64,000 nt of DNA from Halorussus limi (GCF_023238205.1 NZ_CP096661.1:186001-250000); one strand, 5' to 3'. Shown: positions 33,983 to 43,653, counted from the stretch's first letter. The notes: generated from the sequence alone by a model not told the origin. Translations and numbers: made by a program.

Positions 33983-35590
33983 ATGAACGTGACAGAAGCG
34001 ATTGCAGATATCCTCGTCGAGGAAGGCGTCGATTACCTCTTCGGATTCCCGTCGAATCCCCTGTTCGACACCGGTGCGGTCGAGGAGGCCGGCATCGAGA
34101 CGATAATCGTCAGACAGGAGCGGACCGGCGTTCACATGGCCGACGCCGTGAGCAGAGTCACGTCGGGCGACGAAGTGGGCGTGTTCGCCTGCCAGCACGG
34201 CCCCGGTACGGAGAACTCCTTCGGGGGCGTCGCGCAGTCGTACGCGGAGTCGGTCCCGCTGATCGCGTTTCCGCGGGGATACGACCGGTCGAAGACCGAC
34301 GTGGACCCGAAGTTCAACTCCTTCCTCAACTACCAGCACGTCACCAAGTCCTGCGAGCAACTGACCGACCCCGAGGCGGTCGCCGACACCGTCCGCCGGG
34401 CGTTCAGCGCGGCGCGAAACGGTCGGCCGCGACCGGCGCTCGTCGAGATTCCCATGGACGTCTGGGACGAGGACGTCGGGACCATCGAGTACGAGTCGAC
34501 CGAATCCCGGAAGACGGGTCCCGACCCGAGCGACGTACCCCCGGCAGTGGACATGTTGCTCGACGCCGAGCGGCCCGTCATCTACGCCGGACAGGGCGTC
34601 CACTACGCGAAGGGGTGGGAACCGCTCCGCGAACTCGCCGAACTCGTCGAGGCTCCGGTCGCCACCAGCCTCAACGGGAAGAGCGCTTTCCCCGAGGACC
34701 ACCCGCTGTCGCTCGGTGCGGGGTCCAAGAGCGAACCCGGCCAACTCGCGCACTTCCTCGACGAGTGCGACCTGCTGTTCGGCGTCGGCACCAGTTTCTC
34801 GACCACCTCTTACGGTATCACCGTGCCCGAGAACAACGACATCATCCACTCGACGCTCGACCCCACGGACGTCGACAAGGAGGTAGAGAGCGACCACGCA
34901 ATCGTCGGTGACGCGAAACTGACGCTCGAAGCGATGGTGGCGGAAACCGAGGACCGCCTCGACGGGCCGCGGGGCCGCCGCGAGGACGTTGTCGCGGAGA
35001 TTCGGGACGTCGAGGAGGAGTGGCTCGCCGACTGGCGGCCCAAGCTGGAGTCCGACGAGACGCCCATCAACCCGTATCGCGTCATCGACGAACTCACCGA
35101 GGTCGTGGACGCCGAAGACGCCATCGTCACCCACGACGCCGGGAACGCCCGCGACTTCCTCGCGCCGTTCTGGGAGTCGCCGGAACCGCTCGGCTACATC
35201 GGCTGGGGGAAGACGACCCAACTCGGCTACGGACTCGGCCTCGCGATGGGTGCGAAACTGGCCCACCCAGACAAGCTCTGCATCAACGTCTGGGGCGACG
35301 GGGCCATCGGCATGACCGGCCTCGACATCGAGACGGCGGCCCGCTACGACATCCCGATTCTCTCGGTCCTCCTGAACAACGACGAGATGGCGAGCTACGA
35401 CACGCCGTTCGGTGGGGACTTCGCCAAAGTCGCGGAAGGACTCGGTGCGTACGGCGAACGAGTCGAGGACCCCGACGAGATTTCGGCCGCCATCGAGCGC
35501 GGTATCGAGAAGACCGAGGAGGGGACGCCCGTCCTGCTGGAGTTCGTGACCGCGAAGGAGACCGAACTGTCGCGTCCCGACCTCGACTGA
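33983..35590 (+). CDS. thiamine-diphosphate enzyme (acetolactate-synthase-like)
   Basis: A 535-residue TPP enzyme from the ATG at 33983. The Pyr domain has the catalytic Glu in VRQERTGVHMAD (about residue 48), the central domain follows, and the PP domain binds Mg-TPP through GDGAIGMTGLDIETA...LLNN (about 438-466). Family members decarboxylate or ligate 2-oxoacids. The Glu excludes glyoxylate carboligase, which has Val there. The large acetolactate synthase partner signature and regulatory subunit are absent, so a catabolic 2-oxoacid decarboxylase or ligase is more likely. A PPC-domain gene follows 91 bases later on the same strand. Confidence 0.82.
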   Translation: MNVTEAIADILVEEGVDYLFGFPSNPLFDTGAVEEAGIETIIVRQERTGVHMADAVSRVTSGDEVGVFACQHGPGTENSFGGVAQSYAESVPLIAFPRGYDRSKTDVDPKFNSFLNYQHVTKSCEQLTDPEAVADTVRRAFSAARNGRPRPALVEIPMDVWDEDVGTIEYESTESRKTGPDPSDVPPAVDMLLDAERPVIYAGQGVHYAKGWEPLRELAELVEAPVATSLNGKSAFPEDHPLSLGAGSKSEPGQLAHFLDECDLLFGVGTSFSTTSYGITVPENNDIIHSTLDPTDVDKEVESDHAIVGDAKLTLEAMVAETEDRLDGPRGRREDVVAEIRDVEEEWLADWRPKLESDETPINPYRVIDELTEVVDAEDAIVTHDAGNARDFLAPFWESPEPLGYIGWGKTTQLGYGLGLAMGAKLAHPDKLCINVWGDGAIGMTGLDIETAARYDIPILSVLLNNDEMASYDTPFGGDFAKVAEGLGAYGERVEDPDEISAAIERGIEKTEEGTPVLLEFVTAKETELSRPDLD

Positions 35591-35681
35591 GTCCGGACGC
35601 CCCGCTATTCTCGGAAAACCGGCAGGAAGTCACGCAAACGGTACTACGAAGTGAGCGGTAACCGTCGTAGCGAATGCACAC

Positions 35682-36089
35682 ATGGACCACGTACGCGAAG
35701 GCGACCGAATCGTCGTTCGACTCGACCCCGGCGAGGAAGCCCTCGACTCGCTCGGCGAACTGCGCGACGAGTACGACATCGAGAACGGGTTCCTGACCGG
35801 CATCGGCGCGGTGGACCGGGTGACGCTCGGCCACTACGACACCGAGGCCCAGGAGTACAGCGAGGAGGAGTTCACCGGCCAGTTCGAGGTGACCAGCTTC
35901 CTCGGCAACGTCGGCCCGGACAAGATACACACCCACATCCAGGTGGCCGACGACTCCTTCCAGTCGCTGGGCGGCCACTGCTCGGGCGCGCGGGTCTCTG
36001 GGACCTTCGAGGTCATCGTGACTCTCGGCGAGACGCCGCTCACGCACCACCTCGACGACCGGACCGGCCTCGACGTGTTCGACATCTAG
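35682..36089 (+). CDS. PPC (DUF296) domain protein
   Basis: A 135-residue single-domain protein. It matches the PPC/DUF296 fold: 'GFLTGIGAVDRVTLGHYD', 'EFTGQFEVTSFLGNV', 'HTHIQVADDSFQSLGGHCSGARVSGTFEVIV'. The conserved HTHIQV and GGH histidines usually bind a metal. In plants and bacteria the fold is linked to AT-hook proteins or of unknown role; no AT-hook is seen here. Its position after the TPP enzyme suggests a shared transcript. Confidence 0.85.
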   Translation: MDHVREGDRIVVRLDPGEEALDSLGELRDEYDIENGFLTGIGAVDRVTLGHYDTEAQEYSEEEFTGQFEVTSFLGNVGPDKIHTHIQVADDSFQSLGGHCSGARVSGTFEVIVTLGETPLTHHLDDRTGLDVFDI

Positions 36090-36156
36090 TCGGCGGTCGA
36101 GTATTCAGTATTCCAGCGAGTCACCTTCTGAACGAGTCCGCGAGGGGCGGCGCTCC

Positions 36157-37413
36157 TCAGCTCTCCGACGGGCCGCGCGACTCCGGAGCGAACCAGGAGA
36201 CGAGGAGTCCGAGTCCCGTCAGCGCGGCCGCGTAGGCGAACGCCAACAGGTACGTCTCGGTGATTTCGATGAGCGCCCCCGCGACCAGTGGTGCCGTGAA
36301 CGCGCCCGAGATTCCCGCCGTCGTCAGAAACGACAGCGCCGTCCCCGTAATCTGGGGCTCGACGACCTCTTGGACGTAGCTGTACACCACGCCGAACGTG
36401 AGCTGAACGACGAACCCGGCGACGACCAGCGCCGCGACGATTACCGCGAGTACGTCCGTCAGAGCGATGAGAACGACCAGCGGAAGCGAGACGAGGAACG
36501 CGACCCGGAGGACCGGCAGTCGCCGCCGGTTCAGCAGTCGGTCCGAGATAGCGCCGCCGCCCGCCCGCGAGAGGACGCCCATCGCCGGGAACACCGCGGT
36601 CAGCAGACCGCTCAACGCGGCCGAGAGGGCGAACTCCCGGGCGAGGTACGACGGCAACCAGCTGTTCAGGAAGAGGTAACAGGAGTAGGCGGCGAACGCC
36701 ATCGCGCAGCCGTACCACACCACCGGGCGTCTCAGGATGGCGGCGAAGTTCGCGCGCATCGATGCGGTGTTCGTCGTCGGTTCGACCGTGAGACCGCGCA
36801 CCCCCGCCGTGAGGAGTGCGAACGCGACGACCGGGCCGAGTATCATCGCGAGGAAGTTCGCGTGCCAGCCGAACCGCGCCGCGACGAGCGGTCCGGAGAG
36901 TTGTCCCATCGCGAACCCCGCGGGGGCGCTCGTGATGAAGACGCCGATGGCCGTGCCGCGGTTCGCGTCCGAGACGGCACCGCCGACCAGATTCGTAGAC
37001 GCCGTCCAGATAACGCCCACGGCGACGCCCGCGACGAGACGCGCGGTCAACAGCGACCAGAATGCGCCCTCGTGACCGGCCCACCAGCTCCAGCCGCCAG
37101 CGATGACGACGATGCCGGTCCCGATGGCTATCATCGTGTAATCGCCGAGTCTGTCTATCCAGACGCCGAGCGCAAAGTTCGTGACTGCCCACGAAGCGGG
37201 GACCGCACTCACCAGCCAGACCGCCCTCGCCGGAGTGACTCGGAGGTCGGTCGCGACGGTCGAGAGGACGCTCGCAGGCGCGATGATGTAGTAGTGAGTC
37301 GCCGCGGTCAACAGCCACGTTCCGACCAGACACGCGACGAACGCGCGTTCGTCGCGGACCCCTCGATGGACCGCTCTCAGACGTGTCGTCATTGCGTCGA
37401 GACGTGCTCTCAT
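36157..37413 (-). CDS. MFS transporter
   Basis: A 418-residue major-facilitator carrier with about twelve hydrophobic helices. The first loop motif is GVWIDRLGDYTMIAIG. It is convergent with the PPC gene and 112 bases left of the phosphonoacetate hydrolase-like gene on the same strand, so it may carry that enzyme's substrate. Family composition suggests an anion:proton symporter; substrate not determined. Confidence 0.84.
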   Translation of the reverse strand: MRARLDAMTTRLRAVHRGVRDERAFVACLVGTWLLTAATHYYIIAPASVLSTVATDLRVTPARAVWLVSAVPASWAVTNFALGVWIDRLGDYTMIAIGTGIVVIAGGWSWWAGHEGAFWSLLTARLVAGVAVGVIWTASTNLVGGAVSDANRGTAIGVFITSAPAGFAMGQLSGPLVAARFGWHANFLAMILGPVVAFALLTAGVRGLTVEPTTNTASMRANFAAILRRPVVWYGCAMAFAAYSCYLFLNSWLPSYLAREFALSAALSGLLTAVFPAMGVLSRAGGGAISDRLLNRRRLPVLRVAFLVSLPLVVLIALTDVLAVIVAALVVAGFVVQLTFGVVYSYVQEVVEPQITGTALSFLTTAGISGAFTAPLVAGALIEITETYLLAFAYAAALTGLGLLVSWFAPESRGPSES

Positions 37414-37525
37414 ACTGCCGACGCACCTCCACTGCTCACAACGGTCTTCGCCGAGCGGTCCGGGACACGTCCGTCTCGTCGCTCGGCGGACTGCGGTCGT
37501 TCGCTCATCGTTCGGACCTCACGGA

Positions 37526-38587
37526 TTATTCGAGTCCGCGAAACGCCTCGATGTTGTAGTCGAGGGTCGCGCCGGTGCTGGCGACGTACGGGACACGGCG
37601 CTCGTGGTGGGAACCGTGCGAGCGTAACTCGACCGATCCTCGAACCCCTTCCTCGACTGGGCCGAAGACCGACGACTCGGTGCCGAGAACGAGCGCATCG
37701 CCGATGGCGTCGGTCGGCAGTCGGAACCGCTCGGCTGCTTCCGTGGCCGGGAGGACCTCCTCCACGCCGTCGATGTCCGCCAGCGGCGCGAGGGCGTCGG
37801 CCGACCCGTCTTCGAGGTAGACGTACGCGGCCCCGCCGAGGTTCTGATGGTGGTAGGTGTGTTCGTCGGTGATGAGTCGGACCACCTCGGCGTCCAACTC
37901 TTCACGGTCGAGGGCCGCTTCGATGTCCACGCAGACGGACTTGCGGTTCATGCCGTGGTCGGCGGTGGCCACGAGCGCGTCGCTCCGCTCGGCGAGCGCG
38001 GCCACTCCGGCGTCGAGTTCCCGGACCCACTCCTCGGCCGCGGTTTCCTCGGGGCCGTGCTTGTGCGGAATCACGTCCGTCGTCGAGACGTACAGCACGT
38101 CGGGGTCGCGTTCGTCGAGGACGTGGACCGCAGCGTCCATCAGCCACGCGCTCGCCCCGCCCGAGTAGATGCCCGGCGGTTCGCCCACGGCGTCTGCCAG
38201 CCAGTCGGGCGGGTCCTCCGCGCTCGCCGCGAGGTCGCAGTCCTGCCCGACCATCCCGACGAGTTTGTCCTTCGCCACGAGGGCGGCGACAGTCTCGCCG
38301 CGGTCGGCCCGGCGCTGGAGTTCGGTCCGACGCCGGAGGAGCGACGCGTCGTTCATGTAGGCCTGTTCGTCGCGCTCGGGGTCGTAGTAGGTGTTGCCCG
38401 TCACGCCGTTCTCCGCGGGGAAACTGGCCGTGACTATACCCACGTTGTTGACGTTGGTGAGGCTCGGAACGAGCCCTTCGCAGGTGCCCGCGTCCCCGCG
38501 GGCGGCGATTCGGTCCCAGCCCGGCGTCTCTACGGCGGCGAGGTACTCGGGGTCGAGGCCGTCGAGACAGGCGACGACATGAGTCAT
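37526..38587 (-). CDS. phosphonoacetate hydrolase-like alkaline-phosphatase-superfamily enzyme
   Basis: A 353-residue protein from the ATG at 38585-38587; the longer frame upstream is not coding. The metal-site order of the superfamily is present: Asp in ACLDGLDP (about 9), the nucleophile Thr in PSLTNVNN (about 44), Asp and His in TTDVIPHKHGP (about 172-180), Asp-His in ATADHGMN (about 211-212) and His in RSHGSHHERRVPYV (about 330). The 'VPSLTNVNNVGIVTASFPAENGVTGNTYYD' block is close to phosphonoacetate hydrolases, which split the C-P bond to acetate and phosphate. Other phosphodiesterase activities remain possible. It sits between two MFS carriers. Confidence 0.75.
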   Translation of the reverse strand: MTHVVACLDGLDPEYLAAVETPGWDRIAARGDAGTCEGLVPSLTNVNNVGIVTASFPAENGVTGNTYYDPERDEQAYMNDASLLRRRTELQRRADRGETVAALVAKDKLVGMVGQDCDLAASAEDPPDWLADAVGEPPGIYSGGASAWLMDAAVHVLDERDPDVLYVSTTDVIPHKHGPEETAAEEWVRELDAGVAALAERSDALVATADHGMNRKSVCVDIEAALDREELDAEVVRLITDEHTYHHQNLGGAAYVYLEDGSADALAPLADIDGVEEVLPATEAAERFRLPTDAIGDALVLGTESSVFGPVEEGVRGSVELRSHGSHHERRVPYVASTGATLDYNIEAFRGLE

Positions 38588-38637
38588 GTGGTAACGCGTG
38601 TACCTGCCGCATCCAGACACATATACGTTCGCCACCG

Positions 38638-39855
38638 TCACTCACCGGCCACCGCGGGTTCATCCGGACCGGGCGCGGACCGTCGGAGCCGTCGCGACAG
38701 CAACTGCAGCGAGACGAGACCGAACACTGCCCCGAGCGCGAGCGTCGGGAACGCCCACGCGTACCCGGCGGCGTCCACGACCGCGCCGAAGACGACCGGC
38801 GAGACCACCGTCGCGCTGAACCCGGTGAGCGTCTGGACCGAGAGCGCGGCCCCCACGTGTTCGTCGTCCACAACCTCGGTGACGGTGGTCGAGGTCGGCG
38901 AACTGTCGGCGGTCAGGAGCGTGCCGTAGACGAGCAGGACCGCGGTCAGGGCGGGCAGCGACAGCAGGTCGCCCACGCTGCCGAGGACCGCGCTGATGCA
39001 CGCGCTCCCGCCCAACACGAAGAAGACGGTCGGAATCCGGCCGACGGAGTCGCTCGCCCACCCGCCGAGCAGGTTGCCGACGCCGCCGAGCGACATCATC
39101 GCGCCGGTCAGCAGGCCGGCCAGCACCGCCAGATTCGACGCCCCCGAGAGCGCCGGAGTGAGGACCAGAAAGGCGGGGAGCCAGTTGCGAACCCCGAACA
39201 GTTCCCACGTGTGACCGGCGTAGACGCCGACCGCGTAGAGGTACGCCCGATTGGAGAGGAAACTCCGGTCGAACTGCAGGTCGCTCGCGGCCGCGTCCGG
39301 GTGGTCGCGGGCGAACGCCAGCATCACCGGCCCGGCGACCACCGCGCCGACGCTGGTCGCGCCGATGCCGACCCGCCAATTGACTGCCGCGGCGACCGAC
39401 GACGAGAGCAGGAACGAGAGGCCGGTACTCAGCGAGAACGCGCCGGTGTAGACGCCGAGCGCCCGTCCGCGGACCGACTCGGGGTACCACTCGCTCAGGA
39501 ATCGCATGCCGGGCACGTACACCGCGGCCATGAACGCCCCGGCCACCAGTCGGAGCGCCACGCCGACGAGGAAGCCGTCGGCGAACGCCGCGAACGCGAG
39601 ACTCGCCAGTCCCGTGCCCGTCGCCCCGACGGAGACCACCCGCCGCGTCGAGTACGTATCGGCGACCATCCCGGCGGGGAGGATGGCGGCGACGTATCCG
39701 GCCTGAAACGCCGCGAACAGCGCGCCTGCTTGAAGCCCGGATAGCGACCACGCCTCGACTATCCGTGGCAACAGCGCCGAGTAGTTGAACCACACGAGTA
39801 CCGACAGCAACAGGACGGTGCTGGCGACGGCGAGCGCCCGAGTTCGGTCTTGCAT
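38638..39855 (-). CDS. MFS transporter
   Basis: A 405-residue carrier starting at the ATG 39853-39855; a GTG six codons upstream is possible. About twelve membrane helices, with motif GMVADTYSTRRVVSVG after helix 2. It ends 50 bases before the phosphonoacetate hydrolase-like gene in the same direction, forming a likely three-gene unit carrier-hydrolase-carrier with 36157-37413. Confidence 0.84.
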   Translation of the reverse strand: MQDRTRALAVASTVLLLSVLVWFNYSALLPRIVEAWSLSGLQAGALFAAFQAGYVAAILPAGMVADTYSTRRVVSVGATGTGLASLAFAAFADGFLVGVALRLVAGAFMAAVYVPGMRFLSEWYPESVRGRALGVYTGAFSLSTGLSFLLSSSVAAAVNWRVGIGATSVGAVVAGPVMLAFARDHPDAAASDLQFDRSFLSNRAYLYAVGVYAGHTWELFGVRNWLPAFLVLTPALSGASNLAVLAGLLTGAMMSLGGVGNLLGGWASDSVGRIPTVFFVLGGSACISAVLGSVGDLLSLPALTAVLLVYGTLLTADSSPTSTTVTEVVDDEHVGAALSVQTLTGFSATVVSPVVFGAVVDAAGYAWAFPTLALGAVFGLVSLQLLSRRLRRSAPGPDEPAVAGE

Positions 39856-39954
39856 CGTCGGTGGATCCTCCACGGCGTCGCCTCGCAGCGGATTCGGACT
39901 GAAGGTCCCGGCGAGCGCACTTAACGTTATGGTATGCGGTTACGAACCACGGAT

Positions 39955-40833
39955 ATGGCGAAAGCGACAGCCGAGTTCCGCGAATCGGTCGAGAGCGACG
40001 GAATCGTCGTCGCGCCCGGCGCGTACGACGCCGCGAGCGCGAAACTCGTCGAACGGGCGGGCGCGGAAGTGGTGTACATGTCGGGGTCGAGCGTCTCGAC
40101 GTCCGTCCACGGCTACCCGGATGTCGGCGTGACGACGCTCACGGAGATGACCGACCGCGCCCGACAGATGGCGAACGCGGTGGACGTTCCCGTATTCGCC
40201 GACGCGGACACTGGGTACGGCAACCCCATCAACGTACGCCGGACAGTCGAGGAGTTCGAGGCTGCGGGCGTCGCGGGCGTCCACCTCGAAGACCAGACGT
40301 TCCCGAAGCAGTGCGGTCACTTCGAAGGCAAGGACGTGGTAGCGACTGACGAGATGACGGCGAAGTTGCGCGCCGCGGCCGACGCCCGCGAGGACGACGA
40401 GTTCGTCCTCATCGCCCGGACCGACGCGCGGGCGGTCGAGGGGTTCGAGGCGGCCGTCGAGCGCTCTCGGTCGTACTTGGAGGCGGGCGCGGATGTCATC
40501 TTCTTCGAGGCCCCCGAGTCGGTCGCCGAACTCGAAGAAGCGGCCGAGCGAATCGACGCACCCATGCTGGCGAACATGACCGAGGGCGGAAAGACGCCGA
40601 TGCTGTCGGCCGACGAACTCGACGCGCTGGGCTACGACATCGCACTGTTCCCCGCGACCGGGTTCAAGGCGGTCCTGAACACCCTGCAGGACGTGTACGC
40701 CGAAATCGTCGAGACGGGGAGCCAACAAGCGGTTATGGACGAACTCGTCACCTGGGAGGGCCGCAACGAGATTACGGGACTCGACCGGATACGCGACCTC
40801 GAAGACCGGTACGCCACCGACGGGGACCGGTGA
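39955..40833 (+). CDS. isocitrate lyase / PEP-mutase family C-C lyase
   Basis: A 292-residue TIM-barrel protein from the ATG at 39955. It shows the metal-binding 'FADADTGYGN' (about 80-89), 'GVHLEDQTFPKQCGHFEGK' with the KxCGH lyase signature (about 107-125) and 'LIARTDA' (about 154-160). The Cys in KxCGH marks the lyase branch (2-methylisocitrate lyase PrpB, dimethylmalate lyase), not the phosphonate-forming mutases. It probably cleaves a 2-hydroxy di- or tricarboxylate to pyruvate, oxaloacetate or glyoxylate plus another acid. PrpD-family dehydratases nearby (43654, 56534) would make such substrates. Confidence 0.85.
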   Translation: MAKATAEFRESVESDGIVVAPGAYDAASAKLVERAGAEVVYMSGSSVSTSVHGYPDVGVTTLTEMTDRARQMANAVDVPVFADADTGYGNPINVRRTVEEFEAAGVAGVHLEDQTFPKQCGHFEGKDVVATDEMTAKLRAAADAREDDEFVLIARTDARAVEGFEAAVERSRSYLEAGADVIFFEAPESVAELEEAAERIDAPMLANMTEGGKTPMLSADELDALGYDIALFPATGFKAVLNTLQDVYAEIVETGSQQAVMDELVTWEGRNEITGLDRIRDLEDRYATDGDR

Positions 40834-40982
40834 CCGCGCGAGCGGTCGGCCCCGGCGGCAGTCGGCCGACGTGAGGGTTACAGACCCACTCTAGACACAG
40901 AATATTATTTCTCAAGAGTGGGCGAATCTGTGCTATCTCGTCGGGGTCCGGTTTTACGGTCCCGGCGGTCGTCACGAGGGGT

Positions 40983-42167
40983 ATGGACCACCGCGACCCC
41001 GTCGGAGCGAGAAGAATAGCGTTCGCGACGCCGGAGACCGAGTTCGGCGAGGGAGTCGCCGACCGCCTCCCGGAGACGCTCGACAGATTGGGCGTGGATG
41101 CCCCGCTCGTGGTCACGGACCGGGGCGTCGAATCTGCGGGCGTCCTCGACGCCGCGCTCGACGGTCTCGAACTCGACCCGACCGTCTACTACGCGACGAC
41201 CGAACCGAGCGTCGAGGACTTCGAGAACCTACCGGACGCCGAGGTGGATGGCGTGGTGGCCGTCGGCGGCGGGTCGTGCCTCGACACGGCGAAGGTGGTC
41301 GCCGCGCTGCTCGCTCACCGCGGGACTGCCAGTGACTACCTCGGCGTCGGCCGGGTCCCCGGTCCGGTCGCGCCGACCGTCGCGATTCCGACCACGAGCG
41401 GAACCGGGTCGCAGGCGACCCAGACCGCGGTGGTCTCCTACGACGGCGTGAAACGGGGGATGAGCGACGAACTGCTTCGCCCGGACGTCGCGCTCGTGGA
41501 CCCGGCGCTCACCCGCGACCTGCCGCGCGACGTGACCGCGCGGTCGGGGTTCGACGCGTTCGTCCACGCGCTGGAGTCGCTGACCGCCCGCGACCACACC
41601 CGGGTCGAACCCCGACCCATCAACTATCAGGGGGCGAATCCGATAACCCGGCCGATATCGCGCCGCGCGCTCGAACTGGTCCACGGGTCGTACGAGCGCG
41701 CGGTCGCCGACGGGGACGACCGCGAGGCCCGACGAGCGATGAGCCTCGGGTCCCACCTCGCGGGAACTGCGTTCTCGAACGCGGGACTCGGCGCGGTCCA
41801 CGCGCTGGCGAGCAGCGTCGGCGGGATGACGGGGCGGCCCCACGGCGAGTGTCTCGCCGCCTCGCTGACCGCCGGTCTACGCTACAACCTTCCCTCGCGA
41901 CGCGAGCAGTACGCCGCCGTCGCGCGGACGCTCGGCGTGGCGGCGGCCGACGACGACACCGACGAAGCGGCCGAGGCGCTCCTCGCGGAGTGCGAGCGGA
42001 TTCGCGACGCCGTCGGCCTCCCGGAGTCGCTCGCCGACCTCGGACTGGGACCCGACGACGCCGACGTAATCGTCGAGAACACGCTGATTCAGGAGCGCCG
42101 CATCAAGACGAACCCGCGCGACGTGGGCGAGGACCTCCGTGAGGAAGTGGTGCGGGCGCTGGAGTGA
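40983..42167 (+). CDS. iron-containing alcohol dehydrogenase (transhydrogenase-like)
   Basis: A 394-residue group III alcohol dehydrogenase. The nucleotide motif GVVAVGGGSCLDTAKV (about 88-103) and 'IPTTSGTGSQAT' (about 137-148) are followed by metal ligands Asp and His in GFDAFVHALES, His in GAVHALAS and His in RPHGEC. The stretch 'NYQGANPITRPISRRAL' resembles hydroxyacid-oxoacid transhydrogenases (ADHFE1 type), which move hydride between 4-hydroxybutyrate and 2-oxoglutarate. Simple 4-carbon semialdehyde reduction is also possible. It lies 149 bases after the lyase gene in the same direction. Confidence 0.82.
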   Translation: MDHRDPVGARRIAFATPETEFGEGVADRLPETLDRLGVDAPLVVTDRGVESAGVLDAALDGLELDPTVYYATTEPSVEDFENLPDAEVDGVVAVGGGSCLDTAKVVAALLAHRGTASDYLGVGRVPGPVAPTVAIPTTSGTGSQATQTAVVSYDGVKRGMSDELLRPDVALVDPALTRDLPRDVTARSGFDAFVHALESLTARDHTRVEPRPINYQGANPITRPISRRALELVHGSYERAVADGDDREARRAMSLGSHLAGTAFSNAGLGAVHALASSVGGMTGRPHGECLAASLTAGLRYNLPSRREQYAAVARTLGVAAADDDTDEAAEALLAECERIRDAVGLPESLADLGLGPDDADVIVENTLIQERRIKTNPRDVGEDLREEVVRALE

Positions 42168-42189
42168 GTCGGCAGGAGGGGACGGAGAA

Positions 42190-43440
42190 TTAGCGAACGA
42201 GCAGGTAGAGGCTGAGCAGACCGGCGAGCGCCACGAGGGCCGCGAGAGCGACGAACAGCGCGCCCGACCCGGCGTAGGTGAGGACGGTCCCCGCCAGCGC
42301 GGCCCCGAGCGCCCCGACGCCGAACATGGCGAGGTAGGTGAACCCGTACGAGAGACCGTGGCTGTCGGCGGTGACGTAGTCGGCGATGGTGGCCTGATAC
42401 ACCGGCGCGGCCACGTAGACGAAGAAGCCCAGCAGCACGCAGACGCCGAGTAGCGGCACGACGCCCGCGTTCGACGCGGGGACGAACAGCAGCGCCGCGA
42501 CGACCAGCGCCGCGAACGTCGCGACGAGCGCGTACTCGGTCTCTATCATGTCGGTCACCTTGCCGCCCGCGTACTGGCCCGCGACGCCGACCGACAGCAG
42601 CCCCGCGTACACGTACCTGCTGGGCGAGAACGTCCGCTCGAAGACGGTGACCGGTTCGAACATCGAGAGGCCGCCGAGGATTTCGGGCAGGAACGTCAGC
42701 ACGCCCCGGTAGTAGAGGCCGTAGAGCATGATGATGGCGAACAGGACCACGAACCCCCTGGTGAACAGCAGTCTAGAGTCTCGGACCAACTCGCGGAGCG
42801 AACCGAGACCGCCGTCGGTCTCGGCGGTCCGCCCGGGGTCGCCGTCGGCGGCGACTTCGGCCTCCGCCTCGTCGGCGGCCGCCCGCTCGTCGAACGAGAG
42901 GCGGAACGCGATAGCGCCGGCGACGGCGGCGGGAATCACGAACAGTCCGGCGACGATTCGCCAGTCGAGGACCGCCAGCAGCACCGCCGCCGCCAGCGGG
43001 CCGACCACGGTTCCGACGTTACCCGCCGCGCCGTGGTAGGCGAAGGCGGTGCCGCGGTTATCGTCTTCGGTACCACGGCTCAGGAGCGAGAGGCCCGCGG
43101 GATGGTAGAGGCTCGCGCCCGCGCCCCACAGCACCAGCGCCGCGCCCAGCACCCAGACGTTCGGGGCGACACTGACGAGCAGGAACCCGCCGCCCATCCC
43201 GGCGGCGGAGCCGAGAACGAGTCGCTTCGAACCGTACGCGTCGGCGAGGATGCCGCTCGGGAGCGCGCCCAGTCCGATGAGGGCGTAGCCCGCGCCGACG
43301 ACGAGACCCAGCGTGGCCTCCGTCGCCGTGAAGGCGTCGAGCCACACCGTCACGAAGATGGGGATGGCCAGTTCGTAGGTGTGGAACATCGCGTGGGCGA
43401 GCATCGTGAACCCGACGATGGCCCGGTCGTTGGATTTCAT
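42190..43440 (-). CDS. MFS transporter
   Basis: A 416-residue carrier with about twelve helices and the motif GILADAYGSKRLVLGS. A charged loop at about residues 193-225 separates the two halves. It is divergent from the MmgE/PrpD-cupin-TcuA cassette, in the position that the MFS carrier TcuC takes in bacterial tricarballylate loci, but the sequence does not prove that substrate. Confidence 0.84.
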   Translation of the reverse strand: MKSNDRAIVGFTMLAHAMFHTYELAIPIFVTVWLDAFTATEATLGLVVGAGYALIGLGALPSGILADAYGSKRLVLGSAAGMGGGFLLVSVAPNVWVLGAALVLWGAGASLYHPAGLSLLSRGTEDDNRGTAFAYHGAAGNVGTVVGPLAAAVLLAVLDWRIVAGLFVIPAAVAGAIAFRLSFDERAAADEAEAEVAADGDPGRTAETDGGLGSLRELVRDSRLLFTRGFVVLFAIIMLYGLYYRGVLTFLPEILGGLSMFEPVTVFERTFSPSRYVYAGLLSVGVAGQYAGGKVTDMIETEYALVATFAALVVAALLFVPASNAGVVPLLGVCVLLGFFVYVAAPVYQATIADYVTADSHGLSYGFTYLAMFGVGALGAALAGTVLTYAGSGALFVALAALVALAGLLSLYLLVR

Positions 43441-43653
43441 CGTTCGTGGTCACCGCGGAATCGGGTAAATCGAGTGGACCGATGATTCGGAGTCGTATAA
43501 AATTTTGGTAAGGAACGGGATGACCGAGCGACGAGAGTCCGAGGCAGAGTCGCTGCGTCGAACCGGACCCGACAGGGGTCCGAGTCGGCGTCAAGGACCG
43601 GGTGTCGGAATCGGGAGTACGATTATAATCACGGCGTTACGATAACAACTCGC

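Noticed and set aside
33983-35590. Glyoxylate carboligase
   Set aside because: That enzyme has Val in place of the catalytic Glu; here VRQERTG keeps the Glu.
39955-40833. PEP mutase making C-P bonds
   Set aside because: The KxCGH motif is of the lyase branch, not the mutase branch.
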